DNA from: Nitrospira sp. UBA5698 | Lineage (GTDB): Bacteria > Nitrospirota > Nitrospiria > Nitrospirales > Nitrospiraceae | Direction: 5' to 3' | NCBI GenBank assembly: GCA_002420115.1 | Contig: DIHK01000037.1 | Coordinates: 53,739-117,738, forward strand | Length of the DNA: 64,000 nt | Shown here: one piece after another, positions 17,939 to 25,969 of the stretch | How the letters are laid out: the number at the start of each line of letters is the position of its first letter | How positions within the stretch are numbered: the stretch's first letter is position 1 | The notes under the pieces: generated by a model | The model's database searches: none | What the model was told of the DNA's origin: nothing | What the model saw: only the letters and a program-made list of their open reading frames with translations | Made by a program: the position numbers and the translations under genes

Positions 17939-19336
17939 TGGCAAAGTCGAAAGCGGAAGCACAACCGTAAAGGTCGATCCCTGGCCAAGCGCACTCTTGA
18001 CCTCAACCCGTCCCTTATGAAGGTCTGTGATCCAGGCGCAGATAGCAAGGCCCAGTCCGGTTCCCTTCTTGGTATGGGCGCGAGCCACATCCGTGCGGAA
18101 GAAGCGTTGGAAGATCTTCTTGTGATCAGCCTCGGCGATGCCAATTCCATGATCAGTGATGGAAAGCCGGGCTTCTTGTCTGTCTTTCAACAACGAGATT
18201 TCAACTTTGCCACCGGAGTTCGAATACTTCATCGCGTTCTCCACGAGATTCAGCAGCAATTCCCGAAGCCGTAGGTCGTCCCCTTGGACAATGACCGGCA
18301 TGACCGTTCCAAGCACCACTTCGATATTCCGATCATGTCCCAGAAGCTTCGCCTGACGATGGACGTCTTCCACTAACGACTGCAGGGCCACCGGCATGGA
18401 CTCGACCTTCACCTCCCCCATATCGGCACGAGAGAGAAACAACAGTTCATCCACGATGCGGGTCATCCGATCAATCTCTTCAAGGTTGCTCTCCAGCACC
18501 GCCTTGTAATCCTCGAGCGGGCGAGATTTCCTGAGCACCAGATCTGTTTCGCCCTTCATCACGGTCAGGGGCGTTCTCAACTCGTGTGACGCGTCACTAG
18601 TAAATTGACGGATTTGTCGGAACGAAGCATCCAACCGGCCGATCATGTTGTTGAAGGTGGCCGCAAGACGCCCGATCTCATCATGAGCCCCAGGCATACT
18701 GAGTCGCTGACTGAGATCTCCTGCGGCAATCCGCTGTGCAGCCAGCGTAATTCTATCGACCGGGCGGAGGGCCCGCCCGGCCAGGAACCAGCCCCCAGCG
18801 AGCGACACGGCCAACGCAATAGGAATGGCCACCAGAACCAGGACGAGGAATCGATGGAGCGTCTCTCCGACTGACTCCATCGAGGTCCCGACCTGCACGA
18901 TGTACAGGAGATTGCCTCGATACATGATCGGCATGGAAATCAACCGCAAGGGAGGCTCCTTGGGATACTTGGCCGACTCATAAATACTCTGCCCGGCAAA
19001 CGCGGCGTCGAGGGCCGTCCGGCTCAGTGGAACCTCGTGTTGTTTGATGTTCGGGGAGCGAATCGTGATGGTGCCGGAAGGGCTGAAGATCTGGAAGAAC
19101 TTATCGATTCGCGTCAGCTCCGGAAACTGAGAGAGCAGGACCTCTTCATCGATCAGAGGAAGAAATCCGTTCGTTTCGAGCAAGCGTACGGCCGTCGTCG
19201 CCGTGTCTTCCAACGATTCATCAACGGTGTCGCGGAGATTTCTTGCCGTAATGGCATAAAGCACCACTGAAAACACGATCAAGACCAGGGCAAGCACGGT
19301 CCCATACCAGAGGGTCAACCGGACACGTAGCGGCAT
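17933..19336 (-). CDS. Sensor histidine kinase (HAMP-HisKA-HATPase)
   Basis: 467-aa membrane kinase. TM1 is about residues 11-29 and TM2 about 164-187, enclosing a periplasmic sensor domain of ~130 residues. The HAMP linker is about 188-240. HisKA carries phospho-acceptor H251 (SDASHELRTPLTV). The catalytic domain has LLNLVENAMKYS (N box), DHGIGI (G1) and GTGLGLAI (G2). AGGAGGT precedes the ATG. It lies 111 bases downstream of its likely OmpR-family partner. Its stop codon sits in the duplicated octamer of the adjoining repeat element. The signal is unknown; the neighbouring DegP-type gene makes envelope stress a guess only. Confidence 0.92.
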   Translation of the reverse strand: MPLRVRLTLWYGTVLALVLIVFSVVLYAITARNLRDTVDESLEDTATTAVRLLETNGFLPLIDEEVLLSQFPELTRIDKFFQIFSPSGTITIRSPNIKQHEVPLSRTALDAAFAGQSIYESAKYPKEPPLRLISMPIMYRGNLLYIVQVGTSMESVGETLHRFLVLVLVAIPIALAVSLAGGWFLAGRALRPVDRITLAAQRIAAGDLSQRLSMPGAHDEIGRLAATFNNMIGRLDASFRQIRQFTSDASHELRTPLTVMKGETDLVLRKSRPLEDYKAVLESNLEEIDRMTRIVDELLFLSRADMGEVKVESMPVALQSLVEDVHRQAKLLGHDRNIEVVLGTVMPVIVQGDDLRLRELLLNLVENAMKYSNSGGKVEISLLKDRQEARLSITDHGIGIAEADHKKIFQRFFRTDVARAHTKKGTGLGLAICAWITDLHKGRVEVKSALGQGSTFTVVLPLSTLPA

Positions 19337-19447
19337 CAGCTACCTCCTGACCAATGAACGCAAACGAGATTCGCGGTGCAGTCTTGGTACCGGTGTCGAA
19401 CCTCTGGAGTCGCGATGTGGGCTGGGGCCACATATCTCCGCACCCTG

Positions 19448-20119
19448 CTAGTCGGCCTTCAGCATATATCCGCTTCCCCGAATGGTATGGATCAATTTCT
19501 TCGTCCGACCTCGGTCGATCTTGTTTCGGAGATAGTTCACATAGACGTCGATGACATTCGTAAACGTATCGAAGTCTTGATTCCAGACATGCTCGGAGAT
19601 CATCGGTCGGGTGAGGACCCGACCAGTATGACGCATCAGATATTCCAGCAAGGCATACTCTTTCAGCGTCAGATCGATACGTTGCCCGCCTCGTGTCACC
19701 TCACGCGTCGCCGGATTGAGCAACAAGTCGTCGACCTGGAGCACTCCCGGACTTTCCGTTGCCCCACGGCGCAGTAAGGCACGAACTCGTGCCAGCAGCT
19801 CATCAATGGCAAAAGGTTTCGTGAGATAGTCATCGGCACCGGCATCCAGCCCTTTGACCCTCTGATCGATCTGCGATTGAGCAGACAGAATCAGCACCGG
19901 CGTTTGGATCCGTTCACGACGAATATTCTTGAGCACATCCAACCCGGACATGCCCGGCAACATGACATCAACAACCAGGAGATCATAGTCGGTCGCCAAT
20001 GCCATCTCCAACCCCTTCGCCCCGTCTTCACAGAGATCGACGGCATAGCTTTCTTCTTCCAATGCCCGCTTGATGAAGCAACCGACTTTGGTTTCGTCTT
20101 CGAGGACAAGCACCCGCAT
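19448..20119 (-). CDS. OmpR-family response regulator
   Basis: 223 aa. Receiver domain with acidic pocket E7-D8, phospho-acceptor D51 (LLVVDVMLPG) and conserved Lys in YLTKPF. A C-terminal winged helix contains LTLKEYALLEYLMRHTGRVLTR and the recognition region NVIDVYVNYLRNKID. The ATG at 20119 is chosen because TAGGAG lies at proper spacing; a GTG two codons upstream would be too close. It is first in a two-gene unit with the downstream sensor kinase. Confidence 0.93.
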   Translation of the reverse strand: MRVLVLEDETKVGCFIKRALEEESYAVDLCEDGAKGLEMALATDYDLLVVDVMLPGMSGLDVLKNIRRERIQTPVLILSAQSQIDQRVKGLDAGADDYLTKPFAIDELLARVRALLRRGATESPGVLQVDDLLLNPATREVTRGGQRIDLTLKEYALLEYLMRHTGRVLTRPMISEHVWNQDFDTFTNVIDVYVNYLRNKIDRGRTKKLIHTIRGSGYMLKAD

Positions 20120-20292
20120 ACCCACTCCTACAAAGATTGATCAGGGAGCTGATTATACCAAACGACGCACCATGAATCTTGGAGCTCAAGAAAGCCGGCG
20201 GAAAGCCTGATTCACCTGCGTCGACAGGCTCGACATAGGCGAGAGGGCAGAGGATGATAGGGCTCTACCTCACGGAGACGGGGGAGTAGCAC

Positions 20293-20505
20293 AGCTAGCC
20301 CACATTATTCATGACGGTTTGTCATGAAACCACCAAGACGCTATGCGAGACGGGTACGCGGAGCGCCGAGGCATACTTGAAACAGTCTGTCGAGGTCACG
20401 AGAGGCGAGCCTGCCCGCCTGGCTGCAGCGCAACCGCAGCCAGGCTTGTCGCAGCGGCATATCGGTGATTGCAGTAAGAGCGCTCATGAATAGTGCGAGC
20501 TAGGT
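20293..20505. mobile_element. MITE-like inverted-repeat element, copy 2 (body 20301-20497)
   Basis: About 197 bp, closely similar to copy 1 along its length, with a 7-base gap near the middle. The 14-bp ends match at 12 of 14 positions (CACATTATTCATGA and the complement of 20484-20497). The flanking octamers AGCTAGCC (20293-20300) and AGCTAGGT (20498-20505) share 6 of 8 bases, as expected for an older insertion. The central hairpin CTGGCTGC/GCAGCCAG differs from copy 1 by compensating changes. The right flank includes the TAG stop of the NTF2-like gene. Confidence 0.72.
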
Positions 20506-21135
20506 GGAGTCGCCAGGGAAGGTCTGTTCCACAGAGGTAATCATGGGTTTTCCGTCGCGGATCGTAAACACGAGAGTCTCTTCGCCTTCTGCCTTGAATT
20601 CGTGATTGGAGGGTCTGAGGGTCTCAATGGACTTGAAGGACACCTTGGCACTTCGTTCATCCGCAGCCAACGAGACCGACGTATTGGTGCGCGTGAAGTC
20701 GTGGTCGCTTGGGAAGGCGAACGCCATGGCTAGCGTCTTGCGATAGTCGTCCCTGTTCAGCAAGGCCGTTTGCTGCTGCGGACCTTGCTTCAGATGGATG
20801 GTGATCGTTGCGTCATACGAAATATAACGGAGGACGCCCTCGACATCTTTTCTCCGGACGGCCTCGTCTAGATCTCCGAGAAGCCGATCGATTCCCTCAC
20901 GAGTGAGGCGCATATCCCCCGGCCTGGAGTTCGACTGATGCTCCGTCGGCGATGCAGTTCGTTGACTATGGGGTGCCAAGAACGTCGTCGGTAGCCCTGG
21001 GCCGTTGAAGATCACGTATCCGCCTATGGCCAAGAGGCCGAGAGCCAGTGTGATAAGGAGGACTGTTCCCTTAAAGGAACGATCCGTGGATGGCTTTCCA
21101 GAATCATGACTGGAGCTTCGACTTGTGGCGGTCAT
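20500..21135 (-). CDS. Membrane-anchored NTF2/SnoaL-like protein, function unknown
   Basis: 211 aa. A short cytoplasmic N-terminus is followed by a single membrane segment (about 25-44, GTVLLITLALGLLAIGGYVIF) and a Pro/Ser/Thr-rich linker. A ~120-residue C-terminal domain has the alternating pattern of NTF2-like folds (LDEAVRRKDVEGVLRYISYDATITIHL...). Such domains often bind small ligands or act in assembly; no catalytic motif is evident. The ATG at 21135 is preferred over an upstream TTG. Its stop codon falls inside the flank of repeat copy 2. It could share transcription with the two-component genes downstream, but 380 bases and the repeat intervene. Confidence 0.65.
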   Translation of the reverse strand: MTATSRSSSHDSGKPSTDRSFKGTVLLITLALGLLAIGGYVIFNGPGLPTTFLAPHSQRTASPTEHQSNSRPGDMRLTREGIDRLLGDLDEAVRRKDVEGVLRYISYDATITIHLKQGPQQQTALLNRDDYRKTLAMAFAFPSDHDFTRTNTSVSLAADERSAKVSFKSIETLRPSNHEFKAEGEETLVFTIRDGKPMITSVEQTFPGDST

Positions 21136-21437
21136 GGTCAACGCTCCGAACTCGATTGATCACCTCACCATAGCGTGAATTCTCAGAAAAGCAACGAAAG
21201 AGCGAGGCCATGCACATTCATCTCCCTGTGGAACGAACCAAAGAGTTCCTGAAGCTGAACATGGACCTCACATGTGGTGCGCCGTGCTCCTCGTTGCCAT
21301 GAACTTTCCCCATAAGGGAGCGGCTCAGGTCGCTTGGAAATGTGACGATCCCATGGTAGGCTGCGCGGTCAACGCGGCGAAGGGTGCGTCGTGCACTCGT
21401 GGCGGTCTCAAAAACCGAACAGAGGATGGATGACTTC

Positions 21438-24326
21438 ATGAACAGTCCGACATGGCTTCAACCGACGGATGACTTTGTACATCGACACCTTGGTCCGACT
21501 GATGCAGATATTCAAGAGATGCTGGCTACTTTAAGCCACCAGTCGCTTGATAAATTAGTCGATACGACCGTTCCACCTGATATCCGTCTTCGGCAAACCC
21601 TGGACATTCCCAACGGTGAGGGCGAGCAAGCCGTTCTCACGCGACTCCAGGGAATCGCAGCCCAGAACAAGGTCTATCGGTCGCTGATTGGCATGGGATA
21701 CTACGACTGTGTCACGCCTGGGGTGATTCAACGGAACATTCTCGAGAATCCGGCGTGGTATACGCAGTACACTCCGTACCAAGCTGAAATCTCACAAGGT
21801 CGCCTAGAGGCTCTCGTCACTTTTCAGACCATGGTCGGGGACCTGACCGGTCTTCCGCTGGCCAATGCGTCCCTGTTGGATGAAGCGACGGCAGCCGCTG
21901 AAGCGATGGCGATGTGCTACGCGATCGCCCGCCATGCCGGTCAGGAGCGCCATGAGTTCTTTGCCTCACACGACTGCCATCCACAAACTCTCGCGGTGCT
22001 ACGGACAAGGGCTGAACCCCTGGGCATCGTCCTCAAGACGGGCGTCCCATCAGCCGCTGATTGTGCCCGTCCAGAGCTGTGCGGCATCCTCCTGCAGTAC
22101 CCTGCCACGGACGGGTATGTAGGTGATTTCAGTGCATTAGTGACCCAGGCTCATGAGGCCGGTGTTCTGGTCGTCGTATCCACTGATCTCCTCGCACTCA
22201 CGATACTCCGCTCACCCGGAGAATTCGGCGCCGATATTGCTGTCGGCTCGACTCAACGGTTCGGCGTCCCCATCGGCTTCGGGGGACCCCATGCCGCGTT
22301 CCTGGCGACCAAAGAAGAGTTCAAGCGGCAGATGCCTGGTCGACTCGTCGGCGTCTCAAAAGATGTCACCGGCAAGCCGGCCATCCGGCTTTCCCTTCAA
22401 ACACGCGAGCAACACATCAGACGGGAAAAGGCCACGAGTAACATCTGTACCGCCCAGGTCCTGCTGGCAGTGATGGCAGCTATGTTTGCGGTCTACCATG
22501 GGCCGGATGGGTTGCGTCGCATCGCCGAACGGGTCCATGGCCTGACGTTGTTGCTCGCGGAAGGCCTGCGTCGCCTTGGATTCGAGGTGTTGCCCAAGGT
22601 CTTTTTCGATACGATTCGACTCCCAGTTTCCAAGTCCCAAGCCGCGCAGATCGTTGCGAGGGCGGAGACACACGGAGTCAATTTCCGACAGTACGAGGAC
22701 GGCTCCATCGGCCTGTCGCTCGACGAAGTCAGCTCCGAGCAGGAGGTCCATCGCCTTCTACAGATCTTCGTCGGCCATAACCAATTGCCGTTCCGCCTCC
22801 CGGACCTTGCATCCTCTGTTGATCTGACATACCCCGCTCCATTGATGAGAAGCAGTCCGTATCTCACACATGAGGTATTCCACCGCTATCACTCCGAACA
22901 CGAAATGCTCCGCTACCTCTATCGACTCCAGGCGCGCGACCTCTCCCTTGTGCACTCGATGATCCCGCTGGGCTCCTGCACAATGAAGCTCAATGCGACA
23001 TCAGAAATGCTGCCGGTGACCTGGCCGGAGTTTGCGCGGCTCCATCCATTTGCTCCCGCTGATCAAACCCGTGGCTACCACACCCTGTTTCGCCAATTGG
23101 AAAGCTGGTTGGCCGAGATCGCAGGATTTTCGGCCTTTTCGCTTCAACCGAATGCGGGCTCACAGGGCGAATACTCCGGCTTGATGGTGATCCGGGCCTT
23201 CCATCGGTCAAAGGGTGAGGGACACCGGGATGTCTGTTTGATCCCTGTCTCAGCCCACGGGACAAATCCAGCCACCGCTGCCATGGTCGGCATGACCGTG
23301 GTCGTCGTCGCGTGCGATCGTAATGGCAATGTGGATGTCGCTGACCTGGAAACCAAAGCGGCTCAACACCGAGACCGATTGGCGGCACTGATGTTGACCT
23401 ATCCCTCCACCCACGGCGTGTTTGAGGCCAGCGTGCGGCGCATTTGCCAAATCGTCCACACCCACGGGGGCCAGGTCTATATCGACGGAGCCAATATGAA
23501 TGCCATGGTCGGCCTCTGCCGTCTGGGCGATATTGGAGCCGATGTCTGCCACCTCAATCTCCACAAAACGTTTTGTATTCCCCATGGCGGCGGAGGGCCT
23601 GGCGTGGGACCCATCGGCGTCGCGCGGCACCTGGTACCGTTTTTACCAGGGCACCCCGTGGTCAAGCTTGGTGGCCCACAAACCATTGGTCCCGTGTCGG
23701 CAGCCCCGTTCGGCAGTCCAGGGATTCTTCCGATCTCCTGGACGTATATCGCCATGATGGGACGCGAAGGCCTGACCAAGGCAACACAGGTCGCCATTCT
23801 CAATGCGAACTACATGGCCAAACGCCTGGAAAAATACTACTCCATCCTGTACCGCGGAGAGTCAGGATTGGTGGCGCATGAGTTCATTTTGGATCTCCGT
23901 GAATTCAAGGAGAGCGCCGGTGTCGAGGCGATGGATGTCGCCAAACGACTGATGGACTACGGTTTCCATGCACCGACCGTGTCATTCCCCGTAGCCGGCA
24001 CACTTATGGTCGAACCGACTGAAAGCGAATCAAAGCAGGAACTCGATCGGCTCTGCGAAGCACTCATTTTAATCCGCGCCGAGATTCAGGAGATCGTCGA
24101 CGGGCGCCAACCACGAACTAACAATATCCTGAAGAACGCACCTCATACCGCCGCTGTCGTGACCGCCACGGAATGGAACCGACCCTATAGCCGCGAGCAA
24201 GCGGCGTTCCCTGCCTCCTGGGTCAAGCACAGCAAGTTCTGGCCGAGTGTCAGTCGCATCGACGAGGCTTACGGCGACCGCCATCTCATCTGTAGTTGTC
24301 CGCCGATAGAGACGTATCAGAACTAG
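21438..24326 (+). CDS. gcvP: Glycine dehydrogenase (decarboxylating), P-protein
   Basis: PLP enzyme that decarboxylates glycine in the glycine cleavage system and passes the aminomethyl group to GcvH. At 962 aa it is the full-length, single-chain form with fused alpha and beta halves. The N-terminal half begins FVHRHLGPTDADIQEML. The C-terminal half carries the PLP-lysine motif HLNLHKTFCIPHGGGGPG and GSCTMKLNATSEM. Starts at 21426 and 21438 are both possible; the latter has AGAGG 12 bases upstream. gcvT and gcvH are not adjacent. A glycine riboswitch was looked for upstream and not seen. Confidence 0.95.
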   Translation: MNSPTWLQPTDDFVHRHLGPTDADIQEMLATLSHQSLDKLVDTTVPPDIRLRQTLDIPNGEGEQAVLTRLQGIAAQNKVYRSLIGMGYYDCVTPGVIQRNILENPAWYTQYTPYQAEISQGRLEALVTFQTMVGDLTGLPLANASLLDEATAAAEAMAMCYAIARHAGQERHEFFASHDCHPQTLAVLRTRAEPLGIVLKTGVPSAADCARPELCGILLQYPATDGYVGDFSALVTQAHEAGVLVVVSTDLLALTILRSPGEFGADIAVGSTQRFGVPIGFGGPHAAFLATKEEFKRQMPGRLVGVSKDVTGKPAIRLSLQTREQHIRREKATSNICTAQVLLAVMAAMFAVYHGPDGLRRIAERVHGLTLLLAEGLRRLGFEVLPKVFFDTIRLPVSKSQAAQIVARAETHGVNFRQYEDGSIGLSLDEVSSEQEVHRLLQIFVGHNQLPFRLPDLASSVDLTYPAPLMRSSPYLTHEVFHRYHSEHEMLRYLYRLQARDLSLVHSMIPLGSCTMKLNATSEMLPVTWPEFARLHPFAPADQTRGYHTLFRQLESWLAEIAGFSAFSLQPNAGSQGEYSGLMVIRAFHRSKGEGHRDVCLIPVSAHGTNPATAAMVGMTVVVVACDRNGNVDVADLETKAAQHRDRLAALMLTYPSTHGVFEASVRRICQIVHTHGGQVYIDGANMNAMVGLCRLGDIGADVCHLNLHKTFCIPHGGGGPGVGPIGVARHLVPFLPGHPVVKLGGPQTIGPVSAAPFGSPGILPISWTYIAMMGREGLTKATQVAILNANYMAKRLEKYYSILYRGESGLVAHEFILDLREFKESAGVEAMDVAKRLMDYGFHAPTVSFPVAGTLMVEPTESESKQELDRLCEALILIRAEIQEIVDGRQPRTNNILKNAPHTAAVVTATEWNRPYSREQAAFPASWVKHSKFWPSVSRIDEAYGDRHLICSCPPIETYQN

Positions 24327-24354
24327 CAGGACCCCTTGTACTAGGTCTGAACCC

Positions 24355-24374
24355 TGGCTGGTAAACCAGCCAGT
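24355..24374 (+). terminator. Hairpin downstream of gcvP
   Basis: A perfect 8-bp stem CTGGCTGG/CCAGCCAG with a TAAA loop lies 28 bases after the gcvP stop. The following sequence TGACTTCGTTT is only weakly U-rich. Confidence 0.5.
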
Positions 24375-24455
24375 GACTTCGTTTATGCCTCTCCTTGCCT
24401 GATTTTCCAAACAAGCAGTAGAGTACAGAGGATCCATCTCTGAGGAGGGCATCCT

Positions 24456-25775
24456 ATGAGCGACATTGGACGTCGAGGCTTTTTGGTTCGAACAGGCTTG
24501 GCCTTGAGCGCAGCGGTGCTAGCTAGTGCAGCCTCTCGCACCATAGCCAATCAGCAACCCTCGCCATACCGCTTCACAAACTGGGAGGATCTACGAACCC
24601 AGTTTCCCCTCTCTCCACAGCTTATCCACTTGGCCGCGTTCTTCCTTGCCTCCCATCCCACCCCGGTGCGAGAAGCCATCGACCGACATCGAGCCGGCCT
24701 AGATTCCGACCCAATCGGCTATTGGTTTGAACATGAAGAGAAACAGGAGGCAAAAGTCCTCCTGGCGGCAGCCGAGTATCTGAAAGCCAGCCCCACCGAT
24801 ATCGCGTTGACCGACAGCACGACGATGGGACTAGGGCTTCTCTATGGTGGTCTCAAGCTTGGCAACGAGCAAGAAATTCTGACAACGACCCACGACCACT
24901 ATTCGACGGAAACGGCGCTACGCCTTCGCGCTGAACGGACAGGCGCCATGGTACGACCGATTCACCTCTATCGATCACTCAAGACCGTGTCACGCGATGA
25001 AATCGTCGAATCGCTGCGCAAAGGCATCACCCCGATGACGCGCATTCTGGCCGTCACCTGGGTGCATTCCAGCACGGGCCTCAAACTGCCGATTCATGAA
25101 ATGGCGCAGGTGATCCAGACCATCAATCGTTCACGGGATGAACGGGACCGGATCATCTTCTGCGTGGACGGAGTTCACGCCTTAGGGGTTGAAGACTTCC
25201 GTGTGGATGAACTCGGCTGTGATTTTCTCATTGCCGGAACCCACAAGTGGATGTTCGGCCCACGAGGCACCGGGCTCGTCTGGGGCCATCCGAAGGCCTG
25301 GCCGATCGCCAGGGCAACGATCCCAACGTTTAGCGGTCAGGCCTATGACCTCTGGATGGAGAATAAATCCTCAAAGGATCTCCCGCCATCCGTTCATATG
25401 ACCCCCGGTGGGTTCCATTCCTTCGAACATCGCTGGGCACTGGATGAAGCCTTTCTATTTCATCAGACCATCGGGAAGTCCAGGGTGACACAGCGGATCT
25501 ATGAGCTCAACCAGCAGCTGAAACAGGGCTTGGTAGCCATGCCCCACGTGACTCTCCACACGCCAATGACTCAAGATTTGTCTGCTGGGATCGTCTGTTT
25601 TGAAGTGGCCGGCCTGGCGCCCCGTCAGGTCGTCGAGAAGCTCCGGCAACGTAACATCGTCGGCAGCGTGACACCCTACGCTACGAAATACGCCAGGCTT
25701 GCACCGAGTCTCATCAACTCGCCGATGGAAATCGAAACGACGCTGGAAGAGATAAGAAGGTTACGTTCGTCATAG
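24456..25775 (+). CDS. Tat-exported class V aminotransferase-fold PLP enzyme
   Basis: 439 aa. A twin-arginine signal (RRGFLVRTGLALSAAVLASAASR) predicts folded export to the periplasm. The mature protein is an aminotransferase class V / isopenicillin-N-epimerase-like fold with PLP-contacting D238 (CVDGVHALGVEDF) and Schiff-base lysine K264 (GTHKWMFGPRGTG). Exported PLP enzymes are uncommon; PvdN of pyoverdine-producing pseudomonads is a known example of this type. Substrate unknown. AGGAGG precedes the ATG. It lies just after gcvP in the same direction, but a hairpin separates them. Confidence 0.85.
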   Translation: MSDIGRRGFLVRTGLALSAAVLASAASRTIANQQPSPYRFTNWEDLRTQFPLSPQLIHLAAFFLASHPTPVREAIDRHRAGLDSDPIGYWFEHEEKQEAKVLLAAAEYLKASPTDIALTDSTTMGLGLLYGGLKLGNEQEILTTTHDHYSTETALRLRAERTGAMVRPIHLYRSLKTVSRDEIVESLRKGITPMTRILAVTWVHSSTGLKLPIHEMAQVIQTINRSRDERDRIIFCVDGVHALGVEDFRVDELGCDFLIAGTHKWMFGPRGTGLVWGHPKAWPIARATIPTFSGQAYDLWMENKSSKDLPPSVHMTPGGFHSFEHRWALDEAFLFHQTIGKSRVTQRIYELNQQLKQGLVAMPHVTLHTPMTQDLSAGIVCFEVAGLAPRQVVEKLRQRNIVGSVTPYATKYARLAPSLINSPMEIETTLEEIRRLRSS

Positions 25776-25883
25776 AGTTAGCCTCGGTATTACGTCAGCT
25801 ACTAACACCGCTCTCAAACTACTACCAACATCGCATCACAGCACATTGTAAATAATAGGATTTTTCACCATTCGACTAATTTC

Positions 25884-25969
25884 TACTAACATTTCACATT
25901 TTAGTATTTATTGACAACTTACAAGTACTAATTTATAAAACAATAGTACATTTTAGTATTAAGGCACGT
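25884..25969 (+). promoter_or_regulatory. Promoter and repeated operator-like sites of the fic gene
   Basis: TTGACA (25911-25916), a 17-base spacer and TATAAA (25934-25939) form a near-consensus promoter. Four TACTAA/TTAGTA hexamers surround it: 25884-25889, 25901-25906, 25926-25931 (inside the spacer) and 25953-25958. A 13-bp exact direct repeat ACATTTTAGTATT occurs at 25896-25908 and 25948-25960. The arrangement suggests repression, perhaps by the C-terminal winged-helix domain of the Fic protein itself. The block is markedly AT-rich compared with its neighbours. Confidence 0.7.

Noticed and set aside
21142..21437. Glycine riboswitch upstream of gcvP
   Set aside because: None of the conserved glycine-aptamer core sequence was visible in the ~300 bases.
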